64,000 nt of DNA from Streptosporangiales bacterium. Lineage in GTDB: Bacteria; Actinomycetota; Actinomycetes; Streptosporangiales; WHSR01. This document shows, piece by piece, positions 26,158-35,234 of the stretch. The stretch is taken from positions 1 through 64,000 of the forward strand of contig WHSR01000011.1 in NCBI GenBank assembly GCA_009379995.1, in the 5' to 3' direction. The position numbers were made by a program, and so were the translations under genes. Each line of letters starts with the position of its first letter. Within the stretch, counting starts at the first letter, position 1. The notes under the pieces were generated by a model. That model was not told where the DNA came from, made no database searches, and saw only the letters and a program-made list of their open reading frames with translations.

Positions 26158-26777
26158 GACTCTGTCCTCTCGTTGGTGGGCGGGTGCTCGCCGTGGAACT
26201 CGGCCCACCTGCCGCCCCACCCGGTGTCTGGATCGGTGATCTGCTCGATGAACCGCGTCACGAACGCCCTCTCGGCGTCCAGCAGGGTGAGCCGGTACTC
26301 CTCCTCGACCAGGAACAGGCCCGGCACGCCCTGGTCCAGCGCCCCGTCGATCAGCGCGCGGATCTCGGCCCGACTGGCGGCCAGCCGGTCCAGCCGTCGC
26401 CGCAGCAACGGCAGCGCCTCGCTCGGCGGCAGCGCCGCGATCAACGACAGCGCCGTAACGAACTGCGGGTACTCGTGCTGCGGCTCGGCAACCAGCTCAC
26501 GCATCCAGTCGCGCAGCTCGGCGCGGCCGGCGTCGGTCAGCGCGTACACGGTGCGCTCCGGGCGCTGTCCCTCGCGCGAGGTGCCCTGCTCGGCGACGAA
26601 CCCCGCCCTGGCGAGCTGCTGCACCACCATGTACAGCGAGCCGTGGTTGAACTTGATGCTGCGGTCGTCGCCGTGGTCGCGCAGCGTGCGACTCAGCTCG
26701 TACGGGTACATGGGCCGCTGCGTCAGGTACGACAACACGGCGAGCGCCAGCAGGTTGGCCACCTTCCGTTTCGCCAT
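26154..26777 (-). CDS. PadR family transcriptional regulator
   Basis: Protein of 207 residues. The N-terminal winged helix has the PadR pattern (LAVLSYLTQRPMYPYELSRTL, then SIKFNHGSLYMVVQQLARAGFV). The C-terminal part, from about residue 95, is a helical dimerisation region, as in the larger PadR subgroup. The start at ATG 26777 is fixed by GGAGG 7 bases before it. It is coupled by ATGA to the monooxygenase, the common pairing of a PadR repressor with the detoxifying enzyme it controls. The inducer would be a small aromatic or drug-like molecule. Confidence 0.9.
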   Translation of the reverse strand: MAKRKVANLLALAVLSYLTQRPMYPYELSRTLRDHGDDRSIKFNHGSLYMVVQQLARAGFVAEQGTSREGQRPERTVYALTDAGRAELRDWMRELVAEPQHEYPQFVTALSLIAALPPSEALPLLRRRLDRLAASRAEIRALIDGALDQGVPGLFLVEEEYRLTLLDAERAFVTRFIEQITDPDTGWGGRWAEFHGEHPPTNERTES

Positions 26778-26800
26778 CAGCACCTCCGCCGGTTCTCCCT

Positions 26801-26834
26801 TATAGACAGCTCCTATTATCCATAACTGACTATT
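26801..26834. promoter_or_regulatory. possible PadR operator
   Basis: The padR upstream region is AT-rich against its surroundings and holds ATAG-N7-CTAT (26802-26816). A wider imperfect pair, TATAGACAG with CTGACTATT (26826-26834), is also present. PadR proteins often bind such ATAG/CTAT dyads near their own promoter. Tentative. Confidence 0.4.
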
Positions 26835-26970
26835 TGGGATCAACTACCGACGCGGCCTAGCGATGAGTTCGGACGCTCGCCGAGCGAGGTGGGTGCGCGA
26901 TGAACAACGTTCCCGTAGGTCAGCGGCCAACCCACCAGCCCACCCGCTGGCCCACCCACCAAGCGGGCGA

Positions 26971-29900
26971 CTACGCGGGTTCGGGTTCGCGCATGCGCTG
27001 GCTGATCACAGTGGTGACGCCGTCGCCCCGCATGCTCACGCCGTAGAGCGCGTCGGCGACCTCCATCGTCCGCTTCTGGTGGGTGATGACGAGGAGCTGG
27101 GAGCTCTCCCGAAGCTCCTCGAAGATCGTGAGCACCCGCTGCAGGTTGGTGTCGTCGAGGGCAGCCTCGACCTCGTCGAGGACGTAGAACGGCGACGGCC
27201 GGGCCTTGAAGATCGCGATCAGGTAGGCGAGCGCCGTCAGCGAACGCTCTCCGCCGGACAGCAGCGACAGCCGCTTGATCTTCTTGCCCGGGGGCCGCGC
27301 CTCGACCTCGACGCCGGTGGTGAGCATGTCGTCGGGCTCGGTGAGTACCAGCCTCCCGTCGCCGCCGGGAAAGAGCCGGGAAAAGATGTCGGTGAACTCC
27401 CGGGCGGTGTCGTCGAAGGCGGCGGCGAACACCTGCTCCACCCGGTCGTCGACCTCCTTGATGACCGTCAGCAGGTCGCGGCGGGTCTTCTTCAGGTCCT
27501 CCAACTGCGTGGTGAGGAAGGAGTGCCGTTCCTCCAGCGCGGCGTACTCCTCGAGCGCGAGCGGGTTGACCTTGCCGAGTTGCTGCAGCTGCCGCTCGGC
27601 CGCCTTGGCGCGCTTCTCCTGCTCTTCCCGGACGTACAGAGTGGGCTCGGCGTCGTCGCGGGCGTTCGGGCCCGGGGGCACCGGTACGTCCGGGGCGTAC
27701 TCGGTGATGAGCGTGCCCATCTCGATGCCGAACTCCTCGACCGCGCGGGTCTCCATCTGCTCAAGCCGCAGCCGCTGCTCGGCGCGGGATACCTCGCGGC
27801 CGTGTACGGCCCCGACCAGCCCTTCCAGCTCCTCCGACAGCTCCCGGATCTTGCCCCGGAGCGCCTTGAGCTCGCTGTCCCGGGTGGCACCCGATTGCTC
27901 CGCGGCCTGCCGCTCGGCCATCGCCGCCTGCAGGGATGTCTCGATGCGCCCCAGCGCGGCCTCGGCGCCGAGTGCGACCGCGCGGGCCACGGCCGCCTGC
28001 CGGCGGCGGCGCTCCCGCCTGGCGACGGCCCGCTCCCGGGCCTCGCGCTCCTTGACCGCCGCCCGGTCGAGCGCGTCGGCGCGACCCGCGATGGCCCGGG
28101 CCCGTTCCTCCGCCGTACGCACTGTGAGCCGCGCCTCCATCTCGGCGGAGCGGGCCGCCGTGCACTCCTCGGCGAGGGCGTCGCGCTCCTCGGTCGAGGG
28201 CTCGGTATCGCGGTCGGGCTCGGCCTCGGCCTGAGTGAGCCGCTCCTCCAGTGCCGCCAGCCCTTCCAGGTCGCGATCCCGCGCCTCCTCGGCCGCGGTG
28301 ATGGCCTTGGCCAGCCGCTCCGCCTCCCCGATGGCGGCGCGGGCGGCGGAGCCGAGCTGACCGAGGTGCTCACCGATCGCCGCCATCTGGGCGTCGGACT
28401 CGTTCAGCCGTACGAGCGTCTCCTCGACCCGCTCCGCAGCGGCGCGCTGCTCCTCGAGCGCGCCGTCAAGCGCGGCCCGTGCCTGGTTACCGCGCTCGGT
28501 GACCTCGGCCAGCCGTTCCGCCGCCTCGTCGACGGCCGCCTGGGTCTCGATCAGGCTCGGCGCGCTGGCCGAACCTCCGTGTGACCAGTGCGCGCCCAAC
28601 AGGTCGCCGTCCCGGGTGACGGCACGCAGCTCCGGGTGGGCCTCGACGATGGTGCGGGCGGTCGCCAGGTCGTCGACCACCACGACGTCGGCGAGCAGGC
28701 GACGTACGGCGGGTTCGAGGTCCGGCGGCACGGACACCAGGTCCATCGCGTAGCGCGCCCCGCCGGGCAGCGGGGCCCGCTCGTGCTCGGCGAGGTCGGG
28801 CCCGTTGCCGATGACGATGCCCGCGCGGCCCGCGTCCTCCTCCTTGAGCAGGGCGATCGCCTCGGTGGCACCCTCGACGCTGGAAACGGCCACCGCGTCC
28901 GCGGCGGCGCCCAGCGCCGCGGCGACCGCCGTCTCGGCGCCCTGCTCGACGGTGAGCAGCACCGCCACCGAGCCGAGCAGGCCGGACAGCCGCTCCCCCG
29001 CCGCCAGCAACACCTCGGCCGCCTCACCGTCCCGGGCGAGGCTCATCTCCAGGGCTTCCTTGCGGGCGGTGAGCGCGCTCCGTTCCCGGTCGGCGTCTTG
29101 CTCCTCGCGGCGCAGCTCGGCGACCCGGTCGCCGGCCGCGGCCAGCTCGGCCTGCGCCCGCTCGTGGGCGGCGTCGAGGCCGACCTCTCCCTCCTCCTGG
29201 CCGGCAATCTGCCGCTCCAGCGCCTCGTACTCGGCCTCGGCGCGCTCGGCCCGCTCACGAGCCTCGGCAACCGCACGCGCCAGCCGGCCGATCTCCTCCT
29301 CCGCCGCGGTGGCCCGGCTGCGCATGGCCGCGACCTGGCCGCGCAGCTTGGCGAGCCCCTCTCGCCGGTCGGCCGCCGCCCGGACGGCCGCCGCGATCTG
29401 GCGCTCCTCCTCCTTGAGGGCGGCCTCGGCCTCGGAACGCCGGCGTACGGCCTCGCGCAGACCCTCGCGGGCCTCTTCGAGCCGCTCGGTCAGCTCGCCT
29501 TCCTGCTCACGTACCTGGGCCGCTTCGCGCTCCAGCTCCTCGGGATCTCGGGATCGGCGTTCCTCCTCGCCTTCGCCGCCCACCCAGTCGGACAGGTTCC
29601 GGTGGCGTTCGGCCGCCAGGCTGGCCGTGCTGCGCAGTCGCTCCCGCAACGACGAGAGGCGGTACCACGTCTCCTGCGCCTGGGCCAGCCGCGGCGCCTC
29701 GGCCTGAGCCTGAGCGTCGAGCTCGGCCTCGCGGGCCCGGGACGTGCCGAGCGCGGCCTCGACGGCGTCGCGGCGCTCACGCACCGCTGCCTCGTTGGCC
29801 TCGTCGCGCTCCAGCGTGGTCCGGAGGGTAACCACGTCGTCGGCGAGCAGCCGCAGCCGGGCGTCGCGCAGGTCGGCCTGGATTACAGCTGCCTTGCGCG

Positions 29901-30534
29901 CGATCTCCGCCTGCCTGCCCAGCGGCTTGAGCTGACGACGCAGCTCGGCGGTCAGGTCCTGCAGCCGGGTGAGGTTGCCCTGCATCGCGTCGAGCTTGCG
30001 CAGGGCCTTCTCCTTGCGCTTGCGGTGCTTCAGGACGCCCGCGGCCTCTTCGATGAGGGCGCGGCGTTCCTCGGGACCGGCGTGCAGCACGGTGTCGAGC
30101 TGGCCCTGGCCGACGACGACGTGCATCTCCCGGCCGATGCCGGAGTCGGACAGCAGTTCCTGGACGTCCAGGAGCCGGCAGGCGTTGCCGTTGATGGCGT
30201 ACTCGCTCTGGCCCGACCTGAACATCAGCCGGCTGATGGTGACCTCGGAGTACTCGATCGGCAGGGCACCGTCGCTGTTGTCGATGGTGAGCGCCACCTC
30301 GGCCCGGCCGAGCGGAGGCCGGGAGGCCGTGCCGGCGAAGATGACGTCCTCCATCTTGCCGCCGCGCAGAGACTTCGCCCCCTGCTCGCCCATCACCCAG
30401 GCGAGCGCGTCGACGACGTTGGACTTACCCGAGCCGTTGGGACCTACGACGCAGGTGATGCCGGTCTCGAAGCGCAGCATCGTGGACGACGCGAAGGACT
30501 TGAAGCCGCGCAGGGTGAGGCTCTTCAGGTACAC
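26971..30534 (-). CDS. smc: chromosome segregation protein SMC
   Basis: Condensin ATPase of 1187 residues that organises and separates chromosomes with ScpA and ScpB. Walker A is GPNGSGKSNVVDAL at residues 31-44. The signature motif LSLLSGGERSLTALAYL and Walker B FYVLDEVEAALDDTN lie near the C terminus. Two long coiled coils rich in Glu, Arg and Ala flank a hinge around residues 490-650 (LLGSVAVLLTVEQGAETAVA to GDLLGAHWSHGG). It is the last gene of the mutM-side block, read towards the PadR gene, and the 66-residue coiled-coil gene upstream is separated by a terminator. Confidence 0.98.
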   Translation of the reverse strand: MYLKSLTLRGFKSFASSTMLRFETGITCVVGPNGSGKSNVVDALAWVMGEQGAKSLRGGKMEDVIFAGTASRPPLGRAEVALTIDNSDGALPIEYSEVTISRLMFRSGQSEYAINGNACRLLDVQELLSDSGIGREMHVVVGQGQLDTVLHAGPEERRALIEEAAGVLKHRKRKEKALRKLDAMQGNLTRLQDLTAELRRQLKPLGRQAEIARKAAVIQADLRDARLRLLADDVVTLRTTLERDEANEAAVRERRDAVEAALGTSRAREAELDAQAQAEAPRLAQAQETWYRLSSLRERLRSTASLAAERHRNLSDWVGGEGEEERRSRDPEELEREAAQVREQEGELTERLEEAREGLREAVRRRSEAEAALKEEERQIAAAVRAAADRREGLAKLRGQVAAMRSRATAAEEEIGRLARAVAEARERAERAEAEYEALERQIAGQEEGEVGLDAAHERAQAELAAAGDRVAELRREEQDADRERSALTARKEALEMSLARDGEAAEVLLAAGERLSGLLGSVAVLLTVEQGAETAVAAALGAAADAVAVSSVEGATEAIALLKEEDAGRAGIVIGNGPDLAEHERAPLPGGARYAMDLVSVPPDLEPAVRRLLADVVVVDDLATARTIVEAHPELRAVTRDGDLLGAHWSHGGSASAPSLIETQAAVDEAAERLAEVTERGNQARAALDGALEEQRAAAERVEETLVRLNESDAQMAAIGEHLGQLGSAARAAIGEAERLAKAITAAEEARDRDLEGLAALEERLTQAEAEPDRDTEPSTEERDALAEECTAARSAEMEARLTVRTAEERARAIAGRADALDRAAVKEREARERAVARRERRRRQAAVARAVALGAEAALGRIETSLQAAMAERQAAEQSGATRDSELKALRGKIRELSEELEGLVGAVHGREVSRAEQRLRLEQMETRAVEEFGIEMGTLITEYAPDVPVPPGPNARDDAEPTLYVREEQEKRAKAAERQLQQLGKVNPLALEEYAALEERHSFLTTQLEDLKKTRRDLLTVIKEVDDRVEQVFAAAFDDTAREFTDIFSRLFPGGDGRLVLTEPDDMLTTGVEVEARPPGKKIKRLSLLSGGERSLTALAYLIAIFKARPSPFYVLDEVEAALDDTNLQRVLTIFEELRESSQLLVITHQKRTMEVADALYGVSMRGDGVTTVISQRMREPEPA

Positions 30535-30640
30535 CCGCGAGCTCTCCGAACCTGGTATGGCAGCATCATCCGAACCTTATCCGGCTCGATCCCATGGTGT
30601 CGCGCAGCCGCGCCGGCCGGGAAGCGCGGTAGGGCAAACG

Positions 30641-30668
30641 AAAAGGGACGTCGTCCATCGACGTCCCC
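30641..30668 (-). terminator. intrinsic terminator
   Basis: On the minus strand GGGACGTCG, a 5-base loop and CGACGTCCC form a 9-bp stem followed by TTTTCGTTT. It lies 29 bp past the stop of the small coiled-coil gene and before smc, so it should end that gene's transcript. Confidence 0.8.
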
Positions 30669-30696
30669 GTAGCGCGGTCTGTCTACCGGCCTGTGG

Positions 30697-30897
30697 TCAG
30701 GTCAGCGCCGGCTCCCGCTCCTGCGCCGGAACGATCAACCCGTTGTCCCCGTGGGTGGCGGCGGCGAGCGCGTCGTTGTCCGCCTGGAGACGTACTACCT
30801 CGGCCTCGAGATCGCGTACTCGCTGCTGCAGCCGCCGGATCTCGGCGACGATGCGAGGGTCGGCACCGCCAACGTGCCCAAAAAGAGCCTTCGCCAT
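30697..30897 (-). CDS. small conserved coiled-coil protein
   Basis: A 66-residue acidic protein, MAKALFGHVGGADPRIVAEI at the start, then a heptad-like helix (RRLQQRVRDLEAEVVRLQAD) predicted to form a short coiled coil, and a loose tail. The start at ATG 30897 has GGAGGACC about 10 bases upstream. Small proteins of this type are found next to acylphosphatase and smc in many actinomycetes, but I know no function. The neighbouring terminator shows that it is its own unit or the end of the upstream one. Confidence 0.8.
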   Translation of the reverse strand: MAKALFGHVGGADPRIVAEIRRLQQRVRDLEAEVVRLQADNDALAAATHGDNGLIVPAQEREPALT

Positions 30898-31077
30898 AGG
30901 GGGGTCCTCCACGCTGAGTGACCAGATGAATGCATGCACAGAGTGTGCGGGAAGCGTCGCGCCTAGTTCTAGGGTCGCACCAGGACGGTTCACGGTCAAG
31001 CCGAACATCACACAGCTGTAACAAGTCGCTATAGACGCCGCTGGGTGACCCTCGCATCCATCATAGCGCGCAGGGTC

Positions 31078-31365
31078 TCATCGCTGCTCGAAACCGACCA
31101 GATCGCCGCGGGCGTCGCTCCAGCGTTCCGCCACCCGGCTGACGCGGCCGGGCGTCCTTCCCCCGCGCAGGGCGGCGAGCAACCCCTGGCACGCGCGCTC
31201 GGATCCCTCGGCGACGACCTCCACGCTGCCATCGGGAAGGTTGGTGGCGCGGCCGACCACCCCGAGCTCAGCCGCCCTGTCGCTCACCCACCAGCGGAAG
31301 CCGACTCCCTGCACGCGGCCGTGCACCAGCGCGGTGAGCCGTACCGCCCCGTCTTTCGCGCTCAT
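31078..31365 (-). CDS. acyP: acylphosphatase
   Basis: Small enzyme of 95 residues that hydrolyses acyl phosphates. The signature VHGRVQGVGFRWWVSDRA carries the catalytic Arg, and GRATNLPDGSVEVVAEG carries the catalytic Asn. The start is ATG 31365 with GGGGAG 5 bases upstream; the open frame to 31440 overlaps mutM and is not needed. It lies 41 bp after mutM on the same strand, as in related genomes. Confidence 0.95.
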   Translation of the reverse strand: MSAKDGAVRLTALVHGRVQGVGFRWWVSDRAAELGVVGRATNLPDGSVEVVAEGSERACQGLLAALRGGRTPGRVSRVAERWSDARGDLVGFEQR

Positions 31366-31406
31366 CTGCTCCCCTCGTGCGCCGCCTTGGCCTTGCGGTC
31401 TCCCTG

Positions 31407-32261
31407 CTACCAGCGTGCCCGGCGAGGACGGGGTTGGCACCGTAGGCAGGAATAGGCAGAGCGATTCATGAACGGGTCACGGCGTATCGGCGTGCCGCAG
31501 CGACGGCACGGCTGCCCCGCGCGCCCGTATACGTCGAGCGAGCGTTCGAAGTAGCCGCTTTCCCCGTTGACGTTGACGTAGAGGCTGTCGAACGAGGTGC
31601 CGCCGACGGCGAGCGCCGCGGCCATGACCTCGCGGACCGCGGCGAGGATGACGAACACCTCGTTGCGGGTCAGCGTTTCCGTCGGGCGTGCCCAGTGCAG
31701 CCGCGTCCGCCAGAGCGCCTCGTCGGCGTAGATGTTGCCGACGCCGCTGACCAGCGACTGGTCGAGCAGGGCCCGCTTGATGCCGGTACGGCGCCGGTGT
31801 AGCGCGCGGTAGAACACCTCGTCGTCGAAGCACGGCTCCAACGGATCGGGCGCGATGTGGGCGATCAGCGCCGGCAGCGTCGCGCCCCGGGGATCGACCA
31901 TCAGGTTGCCGAACGTTCGCTGGTCCACGAAACGCAGCTGCGGGCCGCCGTCGGCGAACGTGACCCGTGCGCGCAGATGCTTCTCCGCGGCGCTGTCCTG
32001 TGGAACGACGACGAGTTGGCCGCTCATCCCGAGGTGGGCGAGAAGCGCATCCCCGGAATCGAGGGGCAGCCACAGGTACTTGCCCCGGCGGCGGGCGGCC
32101 TCGAACCGGCGGCCGGCCAGCGCACCGACGAATCCGTCGGCCCCGCCGAGGTGGCGGCGCACCGTGCGGGGGTGGTGTACGGAGGCGGACGCGATGGTAC
32201 GGCCGCAGACGAAGCGTTCTAGACCCCGGCGAATGACCTCGACCTCGGGCAGTTCAGGCAC
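31407..32261 (-). CDS. mutM: formamidopyrimidine-DNA glycosylase
   Basis: Base-excision repair enzyme of 284 residues that removes 8-oxoguanine and cuts the abasic site. The catalytic N terminus [16 protein letters not shown] (Pro2 as nucleophile, Glu3) is intact. The helix-two-turn-helix and the C-terminal zinc finger, [20 protein letters not shown] then CLRC, are also present. It lies 33 bp after rnc, the usual actinobacterial rnc-mutM order. Confidence 0.97.
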   Translation of the reverse strand: MPELPEVEVIRRGLERFVCGRTIASASVHHPRTVRRHLGGADGFVGALAGRRFEAARRRGKYLWLPLDSGDALLAHLGMSGQLVVVPQDSAAEKHLRARVTFADGGPQLRFVDQRTFGNLMVDPRGATLPALIAHIAPDPLEPCFDDEVFYRALHRRRTGIKRALLDQSLVSGVGNIYADEALWRTRLHWARPTETLTRNEVFVILAAVREVMAAALAVGGTSFDSLYVNVNGESGYFERSLDVYGRAGQPCRRCGTPIRRDPFMNRSAYSCLRCQPRPRRARW

Positions 32262-32294
32262 GTCAGGTTTCCCGTTCGTAGTCCACCAGCCGAA

Positions 32295-33083
32295 CTACTC
32301 GAGCTCGGCGTCCTCGTCCGGCCCGGGGTCGGTCGCCGCGTCGGCCACCGCCTCGACCGCCCGGGTGGACCGTTCCCGGATCGTGGTCCAGGCGGCCTCC
32401 GCGGCCTGCTGTTCGGCCTCTTTCTTGCTGCGTCCCTCGCCGCTGCCGAACACCTGCCCGCCGACCCGTACGGTGGCCCGGAACGTCTTCTGATGATCCG
32501 GCCCACTCTCGGCGACGTGGTACTCGGGAACGCCCAGCAGCTCGGCGGCGGTCAGCTCCTGCAGCGAGGTCTTCCAGTCGAGGCCGGCGCCGAGATGCGC
32601 CGACCGGGCGATGACCGGGTCGAAGAGCCGGTGGACCAACCGTCCGGCCTCCTCGAGCCCTCGGTCGAGGTACACCGCCCCGATGACCGCCTCGAGCGTG
32701 TCGGCTAGGATCGAGGACTTGTCGCGCCCGCCGGTGCCCTCCTCCCCACGGCCCAGCCGGACGTAGTAGCCAAGATCGAGAGAACGGGCCACGTTCGCCA
32801 GCGCGCGCATGTTGACGACCGCCGCACGCAGCTTGGCGAGCTGCCCCTCGGGCAGGTCTGGGTGGTCGTGGAAAAGGGTGTCCGTCACCACCAGCCCGAG
32901 TACCGAGTCGCCGAGGAACTCCAGCCGTTCGTTGGTCGGAAGGCCGCCGTTCTCGTAGGCGTACGAGCGGTGTGTCAGGGCACGCTCCAATAGCGCCGGG
33001 TCGAGCGCCGCACCCAGCGCTTCACGCAGCCCTTCCAGGGTCGAGCGGCAGTCTCCGGTGGTGTCCTCGTACTCCGTAACCAT
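32295..33083 (-). CDS. rnc: ribonuclease III
   Basis: Double-strand-specific endoribonuclease for rRNA processing and mRNA control. The signature [20 protein letters not shown] gives the metal-binding acids, and [15 protein letters not shown] is the second acidic patch. The double-stranded RNA-binding domain covers about the last 90 residues ([19 protein letters not shown] to [14 protein letters not shown]). From ATG 33083 it has 262 residues; ATG 33134 or GTG 33110 are also possible and would add 17 or 9 residues. The acidic tail [11 protein letters not shown] is loose. Confidence 0.96.
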   Translation of the reverse strand: MVTEYEDTTGDCRSTLEGLREALGAALDPALLERALTHRSYAYENGGLPTNERLEFLGDSVLGLVVTDTLFHDHPDLPEGQLAKLRAAVVNMRALANVARSLDLGYYVRLGRGEEGTGGRDKSSILADTLEAVIGAVYLDRGLEEAGRLVHRLFDPVIARSAHLGAGLDWKTSLQELTAAELLGVPEYHVAESGPDHQKTFRATVRVGGQVFGSGEGRSKKEAEQQAAEAAWTTIRERSTRAVEAVADAATDPGPDEDAELE

Positions 33084-33134
33084 CGTCCGGTGCCGCTCCG
33101 TGCCACTCACAGCGTTCCCACGTCCACTCCTCAT

Positions 33135-33164
33135 ACTTACCGTGAAACCGGCGAATCGGTAAGT
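33135..33164. promoter_or_regulatory. 8-bp inverted repeat between rpmF and rnc
   Basis: ACTTACCG and CGGTAAGT are separated by 14 bases, in the 138-bp gap between the rpmF stop and the rnc start. It could be a processing hairpin in the rpmF-rnc message or an operator. RNase III is known to cut its own leader in other bacteria, but the stem here is short, so this is only a suggestion. Confidence 0.35.
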
Positions 33165-33221
33165 AATGTCGGCCACAGGAGCGAGGCGAGCGGCGCCGTC
33201 GAGACCGTACGGGTCATCGGC

Positions 33222-33398
33222 CTACGCGGGTTCGATGACCTGCCGCCGGTTGTAGGTACCACAGGTCGGGCAGGCGACGTGCGGGAGCTTGGGGTCGCGG
33301 CAGCGCGGGCAGCGCACGAGCACCGGCGCGGCCGCCTTCCACTGGGCTCGACGGTGACGGGTGTTGCTCCGGGACATCTTTCGCTTCGGGACGGCCAC
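33222..33398 (-). CDS. rpmF: 50S ribosomal protein L32
   Basis: Ribosomal protein of 58 residues. It starts [20 protein letters not shown] and has the zinc ribbon CPRC (30-33) and CPTC (43-46), so it is the zinc-binding form. The GTG start lies immediately after the stop of the DUF177 gene (TGAGTG), with GAGGAG in that gene's last codons. The DUF177-rpmF pair is conserved across bacteria. It ends 138 bp before rnc. Confidence 0.97.
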   Translation of the reverse strand: MAVPKRKMSRSNTRHRRAQWKAAAPVLVRCPRCRDPKLPHVACPTCGTYNRRQVIEPA

Positions 33399-33974
33399 TC
33401 AGGTCTCCTCGCTCTCGTCGTTGTCGGTTCGGCTATCCAGAAGGCCCCGCAGCGCCGCCCACCTCGGATCGGCGGTCGGATGACTGTGGTCGGGACCGAC
33501 ATCGGCCAGCCGCGCCCCGCACTCCGAGCACAGGCCCGGGCAGTCCTCCCGGCAAAGCGGATGGACCGGAAGCGCCAGCACGAGGGCGTCGCGGAACGCC
33601 GGCTCGAGGTCGAGAAGGTCGCCCTCCATCAGGTAGGCGTCCTCCTCGGGCTCCTGATCGGGATAGGCGTACAGCTCCTGGAACTCGACCTCGATGGAGT
33701 CGACGAACGGTTCCAGGCAGCGTGCGCATTCCCCGGTCAGCGGCGCCCGTGCGAGGCCGGACACCAGCACTCCCTCCATCACCGCCTCGAGCCGGATGTC
33801 CAGCTCGACGTCTGCGCCCTCGGGGACGCCGATCATATCGAGACCCAGGCTCGCGGGAGCCGGCACTGTACGCGACTCCCGGCGCATCGCGCCGGGGCTG
33901 CGGCCGAGCGCCCGCGTGTCGACGACAAGCGGGGCACGTGGATCAAGATGCATAACGGATCTGTCTAGGGGCAT
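33399..33974 (-). CDS. DUF177 (YceD-like) protein
   Basis: Protein of 191 residues, of the family that affects 23S rRNA accumulation and nearly always precedes rpmF. It begins with the usual LDPRAPLVVDTRALGR and has the pair of cysteine motifs CARCLEP and CREDCPGLCSECGARL, likely to bind zinc. The tail is acidic (TDNDESEET). The start at ATG 33974 has GGAG 6 bases upstream; an ATG seven codons in is the other choice. Confidence 0.93.
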   Translation of the reverse strand: MPLDRSVMHLDPRAPLVVDTRALGRSPGAMRRESRTVPAPASLGLDMIGVPEGADVELDIRLEAVMEGVLVSGLARAPLTGECARCLEPFVDSIEVEFQELYAYPDQEPEEDAYLMEGDLLDLEPAFRDALVLALPVHPLCREDCPGLCSECGARLADVGPDHSHPTADPRWAALRGLLDSRTDNDESEET

Positions 33975-34060
33975 GGCGATCTCCGCCTTGCGGCAAGGCC
34001 AGCTAAGAAGGCTATCGGAGTTCGCCGGAGCTACCCAACTCGACCCTTCGACCCGCCGGC

Positions 34061-34552
34061 CTATCTGTCCGGCCGGACCTCGGCGAGCCTCTCCGTCAGC
34101 CGATCCCTGACGAGCTCAGGTACCAGCCCGGAGACGTCCCCGCCGTACCCCGCGATCTCCTTGACCAGGCTGGACGACAGGAAGGAGTACAGCGGGTTCG
34201 TCGCCATGAACGTGGTCTCGATCTCGGCGAGGCTGTGGTTCATCTGCGCCATCTGCAACTCGTAGTCGAAGTCGCTCACCGCACGCAGCCCCTTGACGAT
34301 CATCGGGATACCCCGTGCCTTGCAGAAGTCGACCAGCAGCCCGTGGAACTTCTCGATGGACACGTTGCCGTACTGCTTCGTGACCTCGCGCAGCATGTCG
34401 ATGCGCTCGTCGACCGCGAAGAGGCTCTTCTTGGAGACGTTCATCAGCACCGCCACGACTACCTCGTCGTACAGGCGGGAGGCGCGGCCGATGATGTCGA
34501 GATGTCCGTTGGTAACGGGGTCGAACGACCCAGGGCAGACGACACGATGCAC
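34061..34552 (-). CDS. coaD: phosphopantetheine adenylyltransferase
   Basis: Fourth step of coenzyme A synthesis, 163 residues. The nucleotidyltransferase motif CPGSFDPVTNGHLDIIGRA is at the N terminus and the ISSTxxR-like motif appears as FLSSSLVKEIA near residue 130. The start is GTG 34552 with AGGAG about 9 bases upstream. It lies 25 bp after rsmD on the same strand, a conserved pair. Confidence 0.97.
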   Translation of the reverse strand: MHRVVCPGSFDPVTNGHLDIIGRASRLYDEVVVAVLMNVSKKSLFAVDERIDMLREVTKQYGNVSIEKFHGLLVDFCKARGIPMIVKGLRAVSDFDYELQMAQMNHSLAEIETTFMATNPLYSFLSSSLVKEIAGYGGDVSGLVPELVRDRLTERLAEVRPDR

Positions 34553-34577
34553 GACGCAGACTCCTGTCCCGTGATCA

Positions 34578-35147
34578 CTAGGGCCCGGCGTGACCGTACC
34601 AAAGTGTCGCGTCGCCATAACGACGCGGCCTCTGTTCGTCTTTGTGCCCTTCGGGCCAGGCGGGCGGGGCACCGCGGCTCGGCCGCTCCAGCGCGACCAG
34701 CGCGCCCGGCGCGAGCCATCCGTTGTCCCGGAGCGCGCGCAGCATCGCCGCGATCGCTGCCTGTTCCGTGGCGTACGGTGGGTCGGCGAAGGCCAGGTCG
34801 TACCCCGGACCCGAGCACGGCCGCGCCAGCACGCTCTCCACCTTGGCACATACAACCTGGGCACCGGGCAGGTCGAGGGCACGGATGTTGGCCCGGATCG
34901 TACGGGCGGCCCGAGGGTTGGACTCCACCAGGAGCACATGCTCGGCACCCCGGGACAGCGCCTCGAGGCCGACGGCTCCCGAGCCCGCATAGAGGTCGAG
35001 GACCCGCATACCCGCCAGGGAACCGAGAAGCGAGCCCACCGTCGCGAAGAAGCCCTCCCGGGTCCTGTCGCTCGTCGGTCGCGTCGACCGGCCGGGCGGG
35101 GTGGTCAGCCTCCGCCCGCCGGCGGCCCCGGCGATGACGCGGGTCAT
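34578..35147 (-). CDS. rsmD: 16S rRNA (guanine-966-N2)-methyltransferase
   Basis: Methyltransferase of 189 residues acting on the small ribosomal subunit. MTRVIAGAAGGRRL is the family N terminus, RPTSDRTREGFF follows, the SAM-binding region is VLDLYAGSGAVGLEALSRGA, and the catalytic motif is FADPPYA. It starts at ATG 35147. The frame is also open upstream through the palindromic repeat, but that part is not family-like. recG ends 88 bp upstream. Confidence 0.96.
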   Translation of the reverse strand: MTRVIAGAAGGRRLTTPPGRSTRPTSDRTREGFFATVGSLLGSLAGMRVLDLYAGSGAVGLEALSRGAEHVLLVESNPRAARTIRANIRALDLPGAQVVCAKVESVLARPCSGPGYDLAFADPPYATEQAAIAAMLRALRDNGWLAPGALVALERPSRGAPPAWPEGHKDEQRPRRYGDATLWYGHAGP

Positions 35148-35163
35148 GGGTCCATTCTCTCTC

Positions 35164-35232
35164 CACGCCGAGATCCATGTTGTGGGGGTTGCTAACCGGA
35201 CAAAACGGGCCCACAACATGGATCTCGGCGTG
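35164..35232. repeat. palindromic repeat family 2, perfect copy
   Basis: Perfect 23-bp arms (35164-35186 and 35210-35232, beginning CACGCCGAGATCCATGTTGT) around a 23-base loop. It starts 2 bp after the recG stop and ends 17 bp before the rsmD start in the direction of reading. A hairpin here could separate recG and rsmD expression. Confidence 0.92.
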
Positions 35233-35234
35233 CG

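Noticed and set aside
26920..26965. CCCACC-rich stretch before smc as a repeat or CRISPR remnant
   Set aside because: Only a few short imperfect copies of ACCCACC, with no spacing pattern; it looks like simple-sequence drift.
28588..30672. 694-codon plus-strand frame opposite smc
   Set aside because: Antisense to the SMC coiled coil; the low-complexity Leu/Gly/Arg translation mirrors the repetitive codon pattern of the coiled-coil gene.
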